Below, piece after piece: positions 34,380-45,699 of a DNA stretch of 64,000 bases (positions are counted from its first letter, which is position 1; every line of letters begins with the position of its first letter). A program made the translations under genes and the position numbers. The DNA is from Narthecium ossifragum. Taxonomy: Eukaryota; Streptophyta; Magnoliopsida; Dioscoreales; Nartheciaceae. The stretch lies in the NCBI GenBank assembly GCA_963920575.1, contig OY986967.1, positions 20,287,148 to 20,351,147 on the forward strand, read 5' to 3'. A model generated the notes under the pieces. It was not told the origin of the DNA. It saw only the letters and a list, made by a program, of their open reading frames with translations, and did no database searches.

Positions 34380-36047
34380 TGATGCGGGAATTATTTCCAC
34401 ACATCTTCTTAAGATTGATTGTCAGATTCAAGTGTTTTACATCATTCCTTGCTCTTTTATTAAGAATTTTAGGTGACTTCTGCATTTACTTAATTCTTGG
34501 GAATTTTTGGATAATTGCAGTAATTTAGATATTGAATCATTTGAACTTTGGCTGATGGGAAGAAGCAGAATTCGGGCTAGGCCTGGATGCAATTGAATAT
34601 CTAAAGTGCAAAACGAAGTTAATTGAGCAATTCTGGACATTCTGCACAGCAGTTAGTAATTTGAACATAACTTCTTCATACAAACTCTGATTGGGATGAT
34701 CCAGGATGCGTTGGAAAGCTAAGGAAGAGCGCTACAACTTTGATGTTTGGAGTTTTTGCTGATTCAGGCTGAATAAAGACAGAAAAATTGATGAAGCCAT
34801 CAGACTCGGAATTGCTGCACCTGCACTTGGGTTGGACGAGATTCATTTTCTTGGAGTCCAGATTTGATTCATGAAGATCCCAGCTGGGAGCACCACATTT
34901 CCTAATTATATTAGGAGTTTATTTGATCTTTCCTTGATTAGTGGGATTGGTATGTGGTTAATGGAAGAAAGGGTGGACACTTTAGGAAAGATGGCTGGAA
35001 TTTGAATAGAAGGAGCAGAGAAAGCAGAGAAGGAAGGGAGAGAAGCCAGAAAAGGAGCAGAGAACGGCTGGAGGAAGAGAGGAGACAGCAGAGAACGGCT
35101 GGGCCAGAAAGAGAAGAAGCAGAAAAAGGCAGAGAACAACCAGAGAAAAGAAGGAGAAAAAGAGAGAGAGAGGAACAGGGAACGGCCAGAAAAAGGAGCA
35201 GCAGAGAAAGAAGAGGAGCAGCAGAGAAAGAAGAGGACTAGCAGAGAAAGAAGAGGACGAGCTGAGAAAGAGGAGGACGACAAGAAGAAGAGGATCAGAG
35301 TTTTCATTCTATTCTCTCCATCCTAGTTCTGATTGATGATGTGTATTAATGAAACATTGGTTTTCTTTCTTTCAACCATGAATACCTAGTTTTCTTATTC
35401 TAGGGTTTGGATGAAGTCATTGAGTTTCTGATTTGAATTGAGTTGGGTTGTTGAGAATATTCTTGTTAGTTGCAATTTGATGAAATCGTTTCTTTTTCTT
35501 GCAAGTTACTGGCCATGACTTGTATGTTTCAAATGTTGAACGAAGTAACGAAAGTTGAAGTTTAACATTAGTTCGTGGTTTCATCAAACCTTGATAGTAT
35601 ATGTTAGAAATAAATATATGACAAGGTGACTTTTGTTTAAGGATTCCTAAGAGCCCAATGAATCTAAATTAATTCCTGTGATCACGAAAGTAGACATAGA
35701 ATTAATTTAGGTATTTGAGTTATACCTTGAAAGAGGATTTCACATAAAAATAGGGAATTCAGTCATGATGATTAACAAAGTTCTATTTTTAGCAACCAGA
35801 TTTAAATTCATTAAAGAGATTCAATCGATGAAATCCAAATCCTAGAAACCTTTCATACTCCTTTATTTAATATTTATTTGCTTTCAGTTCAGATTTGTCA
35901 GTGTTATATCTCATTTGGATTGCTTAGATAATATAAGAAATTGGATACATTGGTACTTGAATCATCCTCCTTGTGGAAACGATACTCTTTTTGCCCTATT
36001 CTACTTGTCACGACCCATGCACTTGTGGTAGAGTCTAGGGAACACCA
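34380..36047 (+). repeat. Single LTR of element B
   Basis: About 1668 bp. It begins TGATGCGGG after the PPT and ends ...AACACCA before the PBS. Its only partner would be itself, since B is permuted, so it gives no insertion age. It contains a strongly purine-biased tract at 34955-35300. It does not carry a TCGA palindrome array. Confidence 0.85.
34955..35300 (+). repeat. Purine-rich tract in B LTR
   Basis: About 350 bases that are mostly A and G, with GCAGAGAA- and AGAAGAGG-type units repeated imperfectly. Open frames on both strands here are low-complexity artefacts of the tract. Confidence 0.85.
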
Positions 36048-36053
36048 AGTTTT

Positions 36054-36071
36054 TGGCGCCGTTGCCGGGGA
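36054..36071 (+). promoter_or_regulatory. PBS of B (tRNA-Asp type)
   Basis: TGGCGCCGTTGCCGGGGA, a perfect match to the complement of the tRNA-Asp 3' end, a few bases after the LTR. Confidence 0.93.
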
Positions 36072-36173
36072 GGATTGTTTTCAATATTGATGCAAGTTGC
36101 TCTTGTATTAATCTAGGCTATTTTTGTGTTTTGGTTTAATTTATTTTTATATATATTTCTCTTTATTGATTGT

Positions 36174-36672
36174 ATGCAACGCACTGGTCGACTAATTCAA
36201 CTTTTTGATCCAGAAATCGAGAGAACCTTACGTGCGTTAAGGAGAAAACGAAGGTTGGAGTTGGAGCAAGAATCAGTAGAATATATGGCAGAGGAAGAAA
36301 ATCAAAGGGTGTTGCGTGACTATGCTATGCCAAGTATCAAAGGTGCTCAATCTAGCATTGTGAGACCTGCGGTAAATGCTAATAACTTTGAGATTAAGCC
36401 TGGTCTAATCCAGATGGTGCAACAAGACCAATTTGGTGGAGGAGCTGTTGAAGACCCACATGCACACATTGCTCATTTCTTGGAAATATGTGACACAATT
36501 AAGATGAATGGGGTAAGTGATGATGCTATTCGGCTTAGACTTTTTCCATTCTCTCTAAAAGATAAGGCCAAGGCCTGGTTAAATTCCAAGGCACCTAGCT
36601 TTTTCACCACTTGGAATACTTTGTCTCAAGGTTTTCTAACCAAGTATTTTCCCCCAGGTAAAACTGCTAAAC
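36174..36672 (+). pseudogene. Element B Gag N-terminal part
   Basis: It starts at MQRTGRLIQLFDPEIERTL, about 100 bases after the PBS. The ORF is open 16 codons further upstream, but that lead is hydrophobic and unlike Gag. It has a basic coiled region (LRALRRKRRLELEQE), then the Gag core ([53 protein letters not shown]). At 36672 it leaves B sequence within the 60-bp repeat shared with 27787-27846, and the frame then reads into LTR fragment H. It is the missing N-terminal half of the ORF at 27795, displaced to the far end. Confidence 0.9.
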
Positions 36673-39034
36673 GCGTCGGGCACGATCGTGTGGCGGTTTT
36701 GGACCCCGAGGGCATTTTGGTAAATATGCCCTCTGGTGGTCGGTTTCACACCCGCGTTCCACACACTGACTTTGATAGATGTATGTGTTTGATTAGAATC
36801 CCTAGGGTGCGTCCGATCGGAGGATCGGAGCTCGATCGGGAAAGATCGGTTTGGACGGCTGAGATAGGTTTGGAATGCCTATATAAGCCAAGTCCCTTTC
36901 TCTCTTTCTCTCACTCCTCCTTCACCTGTCGTTTTCTCCTTCTCTCTCTCTCTCCTTCGGCTGGACTAGGGTTTAGAGGATTGGGCTTCGGATTGCGGAT
37001 CTTGTCGGCTTGACCAACGGGACGCGTGGAGGAGCTACCCTACTTGTGCAAGTAGGTGTTTCTACCCCGATCCTTGGATCGGGTTCTCCTAGGATAGGTT
37101 TTATGAGCTTTCGCTGTATGTGCATGTGTTAGAATGCTGTGTGGATCAATGCATGTGTAGTATAGCTTGTTTCCAGTATTCCTATCAGTGGATTTCCGTA
37201 TTTTAACGGTTGGTTTCCGTATTATCGCCGTTTCGTCGGTTTTTGTCCATTTGGACCTAGATAGGGGATTTAACCGTCAAAACCTGGATTTCTTCACTCC
37301 ACTAGTTTCCCCTTGACTAAATACACTTGCTTGCAAAATCTCATTTAATTCCAACATGATTTGATACTTGAAATCCATAGAAATGGATTTCCGGCACTGT
37401 TTTGATGAACTGTGCCAAGAGCTCGACGGTCGATCGGTGCATCGACCGTCACATGTTGTTTTACGCCTTCTGGGCCTGCGGTCGACCGTCGGATCGACCG
37501 TCGCATCGACCGTCAGGCTCTGTCGGGATTTTAGCCTCCCACGGTCGATGGGTCGATCGACCGTGGGTCCTCTCTCTTTTTCATCCCGCCTCACGGTCGA
37601 CCGTCGGATCGACCGTCGCATCGTCCGTGAGGCTCTGTCCCGTTTTGGGCTCTCGACGGTCGATGGGCCGATCGACCGTCGCCCATGAGGTTTTCTTCGT
37701 TTTGGCCTCACGGTCGATCGGTGGATCGACCGTGACATCGTCCGTGGTCTCACGGTCGATCCCCGGATCGACCGTGGCATCGTCCGTGACCACTGGGACT
37801 TGGTTTTCTGGTTTTTCTTTGGTGGATTTGATTTGGGATTAGTATCTAAACATGTTGGGAAGCATGTAGGGGGATTTGATGAGGTTTTCAAAGGATTTTC
37901 ATCAGGTTTGAGAATCGATTCGAATAACTCTCTTTTTGGGTAAATCTAAGGTTTCACTTGCATTTAATACATGTTTGTTGTAGTTAAATGCTTAATTGAT
38001 TGCTTAGCCATTAACTAGCTATGAGTGCTAGTTAATGAGGAATTGTGGAACCTTAGCCTCTTGCCGGCGAGTGCCGAGGGCTATTGTATATCTGTTGAAC
38101 CTTTAACTGCTGATGTGGCATGTAGAGACATCTAGGATAGATGTTTGCCTAGGCTCATGTATTGTATGCATTAGAGGCATTTGAGGTTAGGCGGGCGATG
38201 GTTTGGGTCGCCGATCCGAGGCTCTCGGGTAGCTCGGATCTAGCCTTAGGGCCGTGGCTGGGTAGTCAGGAGTAGGGTATGATTGTATGATCAAGTCTCA
38301 TGTCTTTGAGGATTCACGCTAGTTGACTATGATCAGTGTTTGAGGTTTAGAGGTCGGGTTGTCTTTCGAAGATAAGTTCTAAGGATGGGTGTCGACGTCC
38401 CTAACATGGTCCCCATGCAGTGGTTTCCTGCTGGGTAATGGTGATCCTACTGGTTCCGGTTCTTTCCTCCCAGCGTGTTGGTTGAGTTTCTCAGCGTGGT
38501 CGGTTGAGAAGAGTAGGATCCCTTGGGGAGTCGACAGGGTTGTGGGACCCGTGGCATCAGTTAGACTTGAGCTGGAAGACAACTCTGTTGTTGTTTTCCT
38601 CCTTTCAGTGTGCCGTAGAGTAGAACCCTACTGAGCTTATCGCTCACTCCTACCCGGGCTGCGTTTGCAGGTGTAGGCGGCAGTTCTTCTTCGGTGGAGC
38701 CGGCGGGATCGGCTTTTGGCGGCGCGAGTACATCCAGGGGCGCTTGAGGTTGCTCGGAGGATTACCAGTTGTACCCTTTTGATATTTGTATATGTATATG
38801 ATGTAAGCTTCTGAGGATTTTGGAGTATTGTATTAAATCTATCTCTTGGAAGCTATTGTATCTAGTCTGAATTGTACAACTTGATGTTATATGATGATTA
38901 AATCTGTTTAGCCTCTGGAATGTAATTGTTTAAATTATCCGTCTTTTCCGCTTTGTACCGCGCCGGTTGATGATGAATAGTGTTAGGACCCTCACACCTC
39001 GTCCTGGATGGGTTTTCTGGGTCGGGGTGTGACA
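36673..39034 (+). repeat. LTR fragment H (Tekay-like)
   Basis: A long LTR lacking about its first 70 bases, starting at a GCGTCGGGCACGATCG block equivalent to about 58378 of the T1 LTR and ending GGGTGTGACA at 39034. A TATATAAG box is at 36880-36887, followed by a CT-rich leader (36890-36960). The conserved block is at 38180-38275 and the TTTGCAGGTG block at 38630-38675. T2 LTR resumes at once at 39035. H is too diverged from T1 and T2 to be the same family. Confidence 0.85.
37424..37795 (+). repeat. CGGTCGACCG/CGGTCGATCGACCG array in H
   Basis: About 370 bp with more than ten palindromes or half-sites (ACGGTCGA...TCGACCGT), arranged in units of roughly 70-90 bp. It lies downstream of the TATA box, so in the transcribed leader. 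Confidence 0.87.
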
Positions 39035-39549
39035 TAGATCTTTACCGCTTTGTAGTTAACTCGGAGAGTCATGACTCCTGGGAATGTGTAGAATAACTGT
39101 AACTCATATTGTTGATATGCCATATAGTGACACTTAGGTTAGATGTTTGTATAGGTGCATGCATCTGATTGCATTAGGTGCATTCTAGGTTAGGACGTGA
39201 GTGATGGGTTGATCGCCGATCCGAAACTCTCGGGTAGCTCGGGTCTAGCTTTAGGACCGTGGTTGGGTAGCCAGGTCTAGGACGAGATTGTGTACTATTT
39301 GATTTATCAGATCGTGATTCTCTAGGTGTAGACGTCGTGCCATTCTCCCTTGCCAAGCTTTAAGTGTGGGTGTGCTTTACTTATCTGCTATTGAGTTAGG
39401 GATGCAGTCGAGGTGCTATGAAATCCTTGGTAACCTTGTTTACGTTTGGGGAGCCCTTAGAACCCGCGTGATCCCCGGCGTGGTTGGCGATTGGGCAACG
39501 CCCGAACCCGGCGTGATCCCCGTCGTGTTTGCATGCTTGTAGTTAGTTG
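39035..39549 (+). repeat. T2 3' LTR, piece 2
   Basis: Starts TAGATCTTTACCGC and matches 20612-21130 of the 5' LTR. The last five bases, AGTTG, are the left TSD of solo LTR F. Confidence 0.9.
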
Positions 39550-42056
39550 TGATGAGTGTATTAAATTACACTCTGAACATGACTAAGAGCAGCTAATTTG
39601 TTGAGTTTTCATGATTTATATAGAGGATTTCGTCCGTATATGTTTCTTCACAAAGTTATTTTTATTATGTAGGAAATTGAAGCAAAGATGGGGTTTTAAC
39701 GCCAAGACTGTACCTTTCTGAAACGAATCAGATGATGTTTTATACATGGTTGGAAAGCTCAAGATGTCTAGTTTCCGAGAGTTTTTACGGTTCGTGATTT
39801 GGAGTTTCCTAGAGGAAGATATGCCATTTTTAGTATGAGAGGTGCAGGAGCAAGCAGCTACGGAAGACGAAGATCAATCTGATGCCAAAACAGATCGATC
39901 CTCTTTCTGCCGCTCAGCCAGTGACAGAGAGTTGACATAGAGGTAGTTTCAAGAAGATTGATCCTTTGCCCTATGAAGATCGATCTTAGTCGGGGCGACC
40001 CAGGTTACGGAAAATGAGGAAAAATACAGTTTCATCGACTGGTTGGAAAATATTCGAAAAATATTCCCTAGAAGTAAAAGTATCTTGCAATTTGAATTAG
40101 TGATAGAAAACTCAGAGAGCTACAAGTTTTCTGTTGGAAATTTTGCGAGATTCCGGATGGTGTGATAGCAGATTTAAAGAATAGGTAAAGTTACACAAGC
40201 TGAAAAGCTGTTATGTCGAAGCTGAGAAGAATATTCTCCAAATATTCTATATAACTTAGAATATTATGAAATCTTCGGGATATAAGAAAAAACTTCCTAA
40301 CCTAAATTGTTACTGTTGGACTTGTTGTCAGATTCTGAACAGATTAGACCCAGTTGCGACCGGAATAGGCTGCCAACATTAATTCAAGAAATCCGAGTTG
40401 CACCAGAAGTCCAACTCAACCAAAACCCTAATTTCGGGAGTTCCCCTATATATATGGTGATTAATCCGAAATTTGGAGCTTTTCAAAAGGGGGTTCTACA
40501 GAGTTTGGAGGAGAAAAAGCAAGGAAGAAGATGAAGAAATCTCCATCCATGGCCGAGTAATCCGCGGGCATGGCGGACGGATGACCTAGCGAGGATTAAG
40601 GTTTCTTCTTCATCATGGTTCATAGTTTTAGTCTTTATTGTTAAACTCTTTTCTATGTATTGAATCTTCAAGAATTATTTTCAGATTATAGATTTCTATG
40701 TGGATAAATGATATTATGAATCTAGTCATGCTTCTTTCATGATCTTGTAATCCCATGGCTATATCTATTGTTTACCTACTTTATCTCGTGAATTCTTTGC
40801 TATGTATTGCCGATTATGATAGTTGGTATTGTGTATTCTTAGAGATCTGGTAAGATATAGGATTAGAGCTTTCTCCCGAGGAACTTTTTTTATACATTGC
40901 CTGTAGTGACTAGGGGTGAGTAAAACCGAACCGAAATCATAGAACCGAACCGAACCGAAAAATTCGGTTCGGTTTTTCGGTATATTTGGTTCGGTTCGGT
41001 TTTTTATATGTTACAAATTCGGTATTCGGTTCGGTATTCGGTTTTTATTTTTCAAATTCGGTAAATACCGAATTACCAAAATATTTAATGTAATATACGG
41101 TATTCTTTATATATATTATATATCATATATTCACAGCCTTGCGAAGCCTTGCCACTGAGTGACCCGTTGGCCCACTCGAGTCATCTCAGTCTCACAGCCT
41201 AACAATAAACAAGTAACATCTATGACTCATAATCTATTGATCTATGGCCCATTGGCCCTATTGCCCACTCGAGCAGTCTAGCGGCTCCAGCCAATGCCAT
41301 GCCCTAGCCCTCCAAGTTCCAACCAGGGAACCACGACCTACGGCGCAGGCGGCTGCCGACTGGTAGTCCCTCCTCCCGGACCTCCCGTCCTCCAACAGCC
41401 GACAACGGACAAACAACACCCCCTCGCACGCGGCAATACGTCGGCACTCCACCACCAGGTCCACCACTAACGGTTAGTTCTCCTTCTCCTCACCTTTTTC
41501 TTGTCTTTATTTCCTCTCTATTTTCATATTTTGTTCCATTCTTTTGATTTTTTTTTGTCTGCTGCATCCTCACAGATCTTTTGATTTCTCCTATTTCCCA
41601 TGCATCTCTCACGGTTCTTCTGATTTTATTTTGATCCATTGTTTTGATTTTGTTTTGATCCACCGCATCCATCACAGTTACGAATTATGATTTTTTTCAT
41701 TATTTATAATAGAGATTGCACATCGTTTGAGGCCTAGCTAGCTTCTTGTTCATGTTCATGTTCTTGACTTTAAAAGGAGTTTTTTCGATTCATTTCATGT
41801 GCTGCAATTTGATTAGCTACATGCGTAGAGTTTTGGATTCCTTTTCTTTGCCAAATATTTATAATCAGCTTATCATGTGAAGATTCCAAGTATGACATAC
41901 AATAATTTCTGTTATTGATGTATATTTTCCCTTTCTATGTTTCCAAAAACTTTGCCTTTTACAAGCTACATATAATTATTAATTATTTTACTTCTCTTGT
42001 ATGTTTATTGTTAAAATGTTGTAACTTGCAAGCTATATTCGTTGTTATGTTTCTAG

Positions 42057-44218
42057 ATGTCATCCCATCATTCCCATGATGTCTCTCACCCTCCTACCTC
42101 TCACTCACTTTCCCAAGAATTAATGGAGGAGGATGCCACTGGTGAAAGTTCTATTCCCACAAGAGCCATGACAACTGATAATGGGAGTAGGACAATGGAT
42201 AACAAAAGAAAGAGAGAAGAGACAAAATCAAAGGGAGAAAGAAAATCAATGGAGCCAAGATCCGATGTTTGGGCACACTATGATCGTTTCGACGATCCGG
42301 GTGATAGCAAACAAAGGAGCAAATGCAAGTATTGTGCCAAAGTTTATCGTTCCGACCCAAGGGTAAATGGAACAATAGGGATGAAGAAACACCTTCTTCA
42401 ATGCCCAAAGTATCCTCGCTCGAGTGGCCAACAAGTGGAACTAAGATTTGAAAATGATGGGGAAGGATCAGTTGTTAGCACATGGAAGTTTAACCAAGAA
42501 CATTGTAGAAAGGCATTAGCTCGGATGCTCATACTCAATGAGTTGCCTTTCAAGTTTGTTAAGACGGAGGGTTTCAAAGAGTTCTGCAAAGTGGCGTGTC
42601 CAAGACTTCATGTGCCCTCGAGGTGGACAATTAGAAGGGATTGTTTTAATCTTTTTGAAGAGGAGAAGACAAAGTTGAAGAAGTGGTTTAAAGAGAATGA
42701 CTAAATGGCATCTCTTACTACGGACACATGGACATCACTTCAAAGTATCAACTACATGTGTCTCACGGCTCACTTTATCGATAATGATTGGACACTATAG
42801 AAGAGAATAATAAACTTTTGTCCAATCAATAGTCATAAAGGTGAAGCTATTGGAAGGCTACTAGAGAAATGCTTGAAAGATTGGGGGATTCAAAAAGTTT
42901 TACTGTGACAGTGGATAATGCAAGCTCAAATGATGTAGCTCTTAAGTACTTGAAGAGGAAGATGGTAACTGTCTTGGATGGAAACTTTGTGCATACGAGA
43001 TGTGTGACTCATATCATCAATTTAGTAGTTGGTGAAGGTTTCAATGATATGGGCACATCTGTTGATCGAGTTCGTGCGGTTGTGAAGTATGTTAAGCAAT
43101 CTCCTATGAGGTTAAACAAGTTCAAAGAGTGTGTGGAGATAGAAAAGATTCAAAGCAAAAGTTTGTTGAGCCTAGATGTGATCGCTAGGTGGAACTCCAC
43201 CTATATGATGTTGGATGCTGCCCAAAAGTTTGAAGGTGCATTTGATAGATTTGAAGAGTTAGAGCCACAAATTAGAAGTGAGCTTGAAGGCAATGGAAGA
43301 GAAGGAATGCCTACTCCAGAAGATTGGCTAAAGGTGAGGACATTGGTACGTTTCTTACGACACTTTTATGAGCTAACATGGAAGGTGTCAGGCACTTCTT
43401 ACATCAGATCAAGCAGCTTTTTTCATGAGCTCAGTGTTTTATCCGGTGTGTTGTAAGAATGGAGGCGTGGTAATGACATTGGATTGCACAGCATGGCCGT
43501 TAAAATGAAAGAAAATTTTGAGAAATACTGGGGAACAAATAGTGATAAGTTGAATATCTTAACATTTGTGCCATTTGTTTTTGATCTAAGGTACAAGTTT
43601 AGATATATTAGTCTTGCATTGGAAGAAATGTATGAGTTTGGAGATGGCGAAAGAGTAGCTAAAAGGGTGAACGATGTCACCTATAAAATGTTCGAAGAGT
43701 ATAAGAAGTTGGTTTCACCACAAAGTGGACCTTCAACTACAATTCAGCCATCCGATCTATCTCAATTGGCTACGGGGGAGGAAGAACAATCGGTTGATGA
43801 TCAAGTAAAGGCCAGAGTTTTATCCAGATTCAAGAGAATACAATAGGAGGCTGGAGGGGGAGAGAACAAATCAGAATTGGATAAGTATCTAGGGGAAGAT
43901 AATGAAAAAGATTGTGAGAGTTTTGATGTTCTGCTATGGTGGAAGATCAATTCTTCTAGATTTTGGATACTATCAACCATGGCTCGAGACCTCTTGGCGA
44001 TTCCAATTTCCACAGTGGCTTCGAAATCCACCTTCAGCACTGGTGAAAGAGTTTTGGATGCATTTAGGAGTTCTCTTACTTCTATGATAGCAGAGGCATT
44101 GATTTGTGTACAAGATTGGCTACGGAAGTCCACGAGGTTTCAATCTATATCCATCGAGGAGGATGTTGTTAAGTTGGAAACATTTGAACGTGGTAAGTTG
44201 CTAAATTTAGCCTCTTAG
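42057..44218 (+). pseudogene. hAT transposase (broken)
   Basis: The cut-and-paste transposase of the hAT element. The frame from 42057 has a BED zinc finger (DVWAHYDRF, CKYCAKVY, HLLQCP) at about residues 77-120. After a stop at 42702 the protein reads on in the same frame (TTDTWTS), with a further stop at about 42798 and a frameshift at about 42895. The frame 42869-43456 has the TVDNASSND and HIINLVV blocks of the RNase H-like catalytic fold. The frame 43877-44218 holds the C-terminal dimerisation domain (hATC: FWILSTMARDLLAIPISTVASKS, STGERVLDAFRSSL). With several breaks it cannot be made as one protein. No introns are needed to explain the breaks, though some could be introns. Confidence 0.92.
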
Positions 44219-44789
44219 GTAATTACTCTTGTTTTCATCTTGTTTATATGCTTATAGTATTTCTTTATTTTCAGAACTGCTTGCAACTAATGAGAATACC
44301 TTTGGTGGCAGTGGATCACTGAATTGAGTAGCCTTAAATAGCACATGATCAGATGGTCTACTAAGGTGAATCAAGCTGTATATTTGCCATTCCCTTTAAT
44401 CTTTTTATGCAAAAGAGAATATGAATGTTTTCTAATTTGATCCTCTTAACTTGTTGTGATTTTCCTTCGCCACTATTGTGCAGTAACATATGCATATGCA
44501 TGGCATGGCTTCTTTAATTCGCACTGCTTTCAATATGTGCTAATCTTAGCAGTCCGTAGTTCTATATAACTTTATTCTCTCCATTAATTGTTATGTGATG
44601 CTCTTTCCTCTTTTGGACCATTAAACTAAATCTTTTTCCATGGCTAATTAATTAAAAGAGAGGTTAAAGGTGTTGAAGTTATCCACTCCCAACCAATGCC
44701 ATGCCATGGATCAAACTCTCGATCTTTATTTATTCCGATAGCGTGTTACTTTCACTGATGTTCGTTTAACTTGGGATGATCTGGGTCTT

Positions 44790-45690
44790 ATCCGACAGAG
44801 GCTGGGGAGAAGAGGGGATGTTGAACTCGTTCCAGCGGCAGGGAATCAGGGAGGTATTTTGGCTATTTGGAAAGTTAATGTTGGATTAGTCTCTTTTGTG
44901 CCATTCTGCAGACAAGCAATGCATGGGGTGGTCACCACGGTAGACCGCCAGCAATGGATTTTCTCTATTTTCTATGCTTCTACAAACTATGTTCTTCGCG
45001 GGGATCTCTGGGAGGCGTTAGGGAAGGTGACGACTGCAGGACTTCCTTACATAATGATTGGTGATTTCAACGAAATCTTATGTCCTGCAGAAAAGAAGGG
45101 GGGCCAGCCGTTCACCTTTGATGCCGGAGTCCAAGATTTTTTTGAGTTTGTGATGACTCATAATCTCATTGACTTGGGTTTCTGTGGCCCTGTTTTCACT
45201 TGGAAGCTAGGGTGCTGGTAGGGGTGGGAGGAAAATTCTACAGAGGCTGGATCGAGCAATGTGCAACACTGACTGGCGCAAGATGTTTCCTTCGGCCTCA
45301 ATTAAGCATTGTGATAGATACCAATCAGACCACAGAATATTGGCTCTAGTTTTGGAGTGTTCTCGAAAAGATCTGGGGGCTTCTATTTTCCGGTTGAACT
45401 CTCTTTGGAATAAAGATCCGTCTTTCAAGCTCTTAGTTAACCAAATATGGGGTGTTCGATCTCATGGCGCGGCTTACTACACGTTGGCATCACATATTAA
45501 GACCCTCAGGGAGGTATCCAAGGAGTGGAGTCTCAAACCTGGGTATGATCTATTCCAGCCAGCCAGTAGAATTCAGGCAAGCTTGGAGCTCTTATACCGC
45601 AAAGAGGAGTCACTTACACCGCAGGAGGAGGTAGACTTGCACTGTCTTGAGCATCATCCGTCTGCTCCAGTGGCCCGTCAGGGCTGATCA
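44790..45690 (+). pseudogene. LINE endonuclease, C-terminal part (broken)
   Basis: The remaining part of the AP-like endonuclease that nicks the target DNA. Frame 44859-45221 contains MIGDFNEIL and NLIDLGFCGPVFTW. After a frameshift at about 45215 the next frame (45259-45687) has LDRAMCNTDWRKMFP and the catalytic YQSDHRILAL motif. The N-terminal catalytic Asn and Glu are lost to the 5' truncation. The fragment is inactive. Confidence 0.85.
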
Positions 45691-45699
45691 GCTGATCAG

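Larger units (their letters stand above)
27787..36672 (+). mobile_element. Athila-like element B, circularly permuted
   Basis: The order is: Gag from mid-gene, protease, RT, RNase H, integrase, 3' region, PPT, one LTR (34380-36047), PBS, then the N-terminal half of Gag. This is a circular permutation of the normal LTR-gag-pol-LTR order. Both ends carry the same 60 bp of gag (27787-27846 and 36613-36672). Left of it is the 5S-like segment and right of it LTR fragment H. It could be a reinserted one-LTR circle or the remains of a tandem pair sharing an LTR. Confidence 0.85.

Noticed and set aside
34906..35307. Open frames on both strands in the purine-rich tract
   Set aside because: Low-complexity Arg/Glu or Ser/Phe/Leu sequence forced by the A/G bias inside an LTR. 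No domain and no conserved start.
37277..37891. 204-residue minus-strand ORF rich in Arg-Ser-Thr-Asp
   Set aside because: It is a translation of the CGGTCGACCG array in LTR fragment H. Similar frames appear on both strands.
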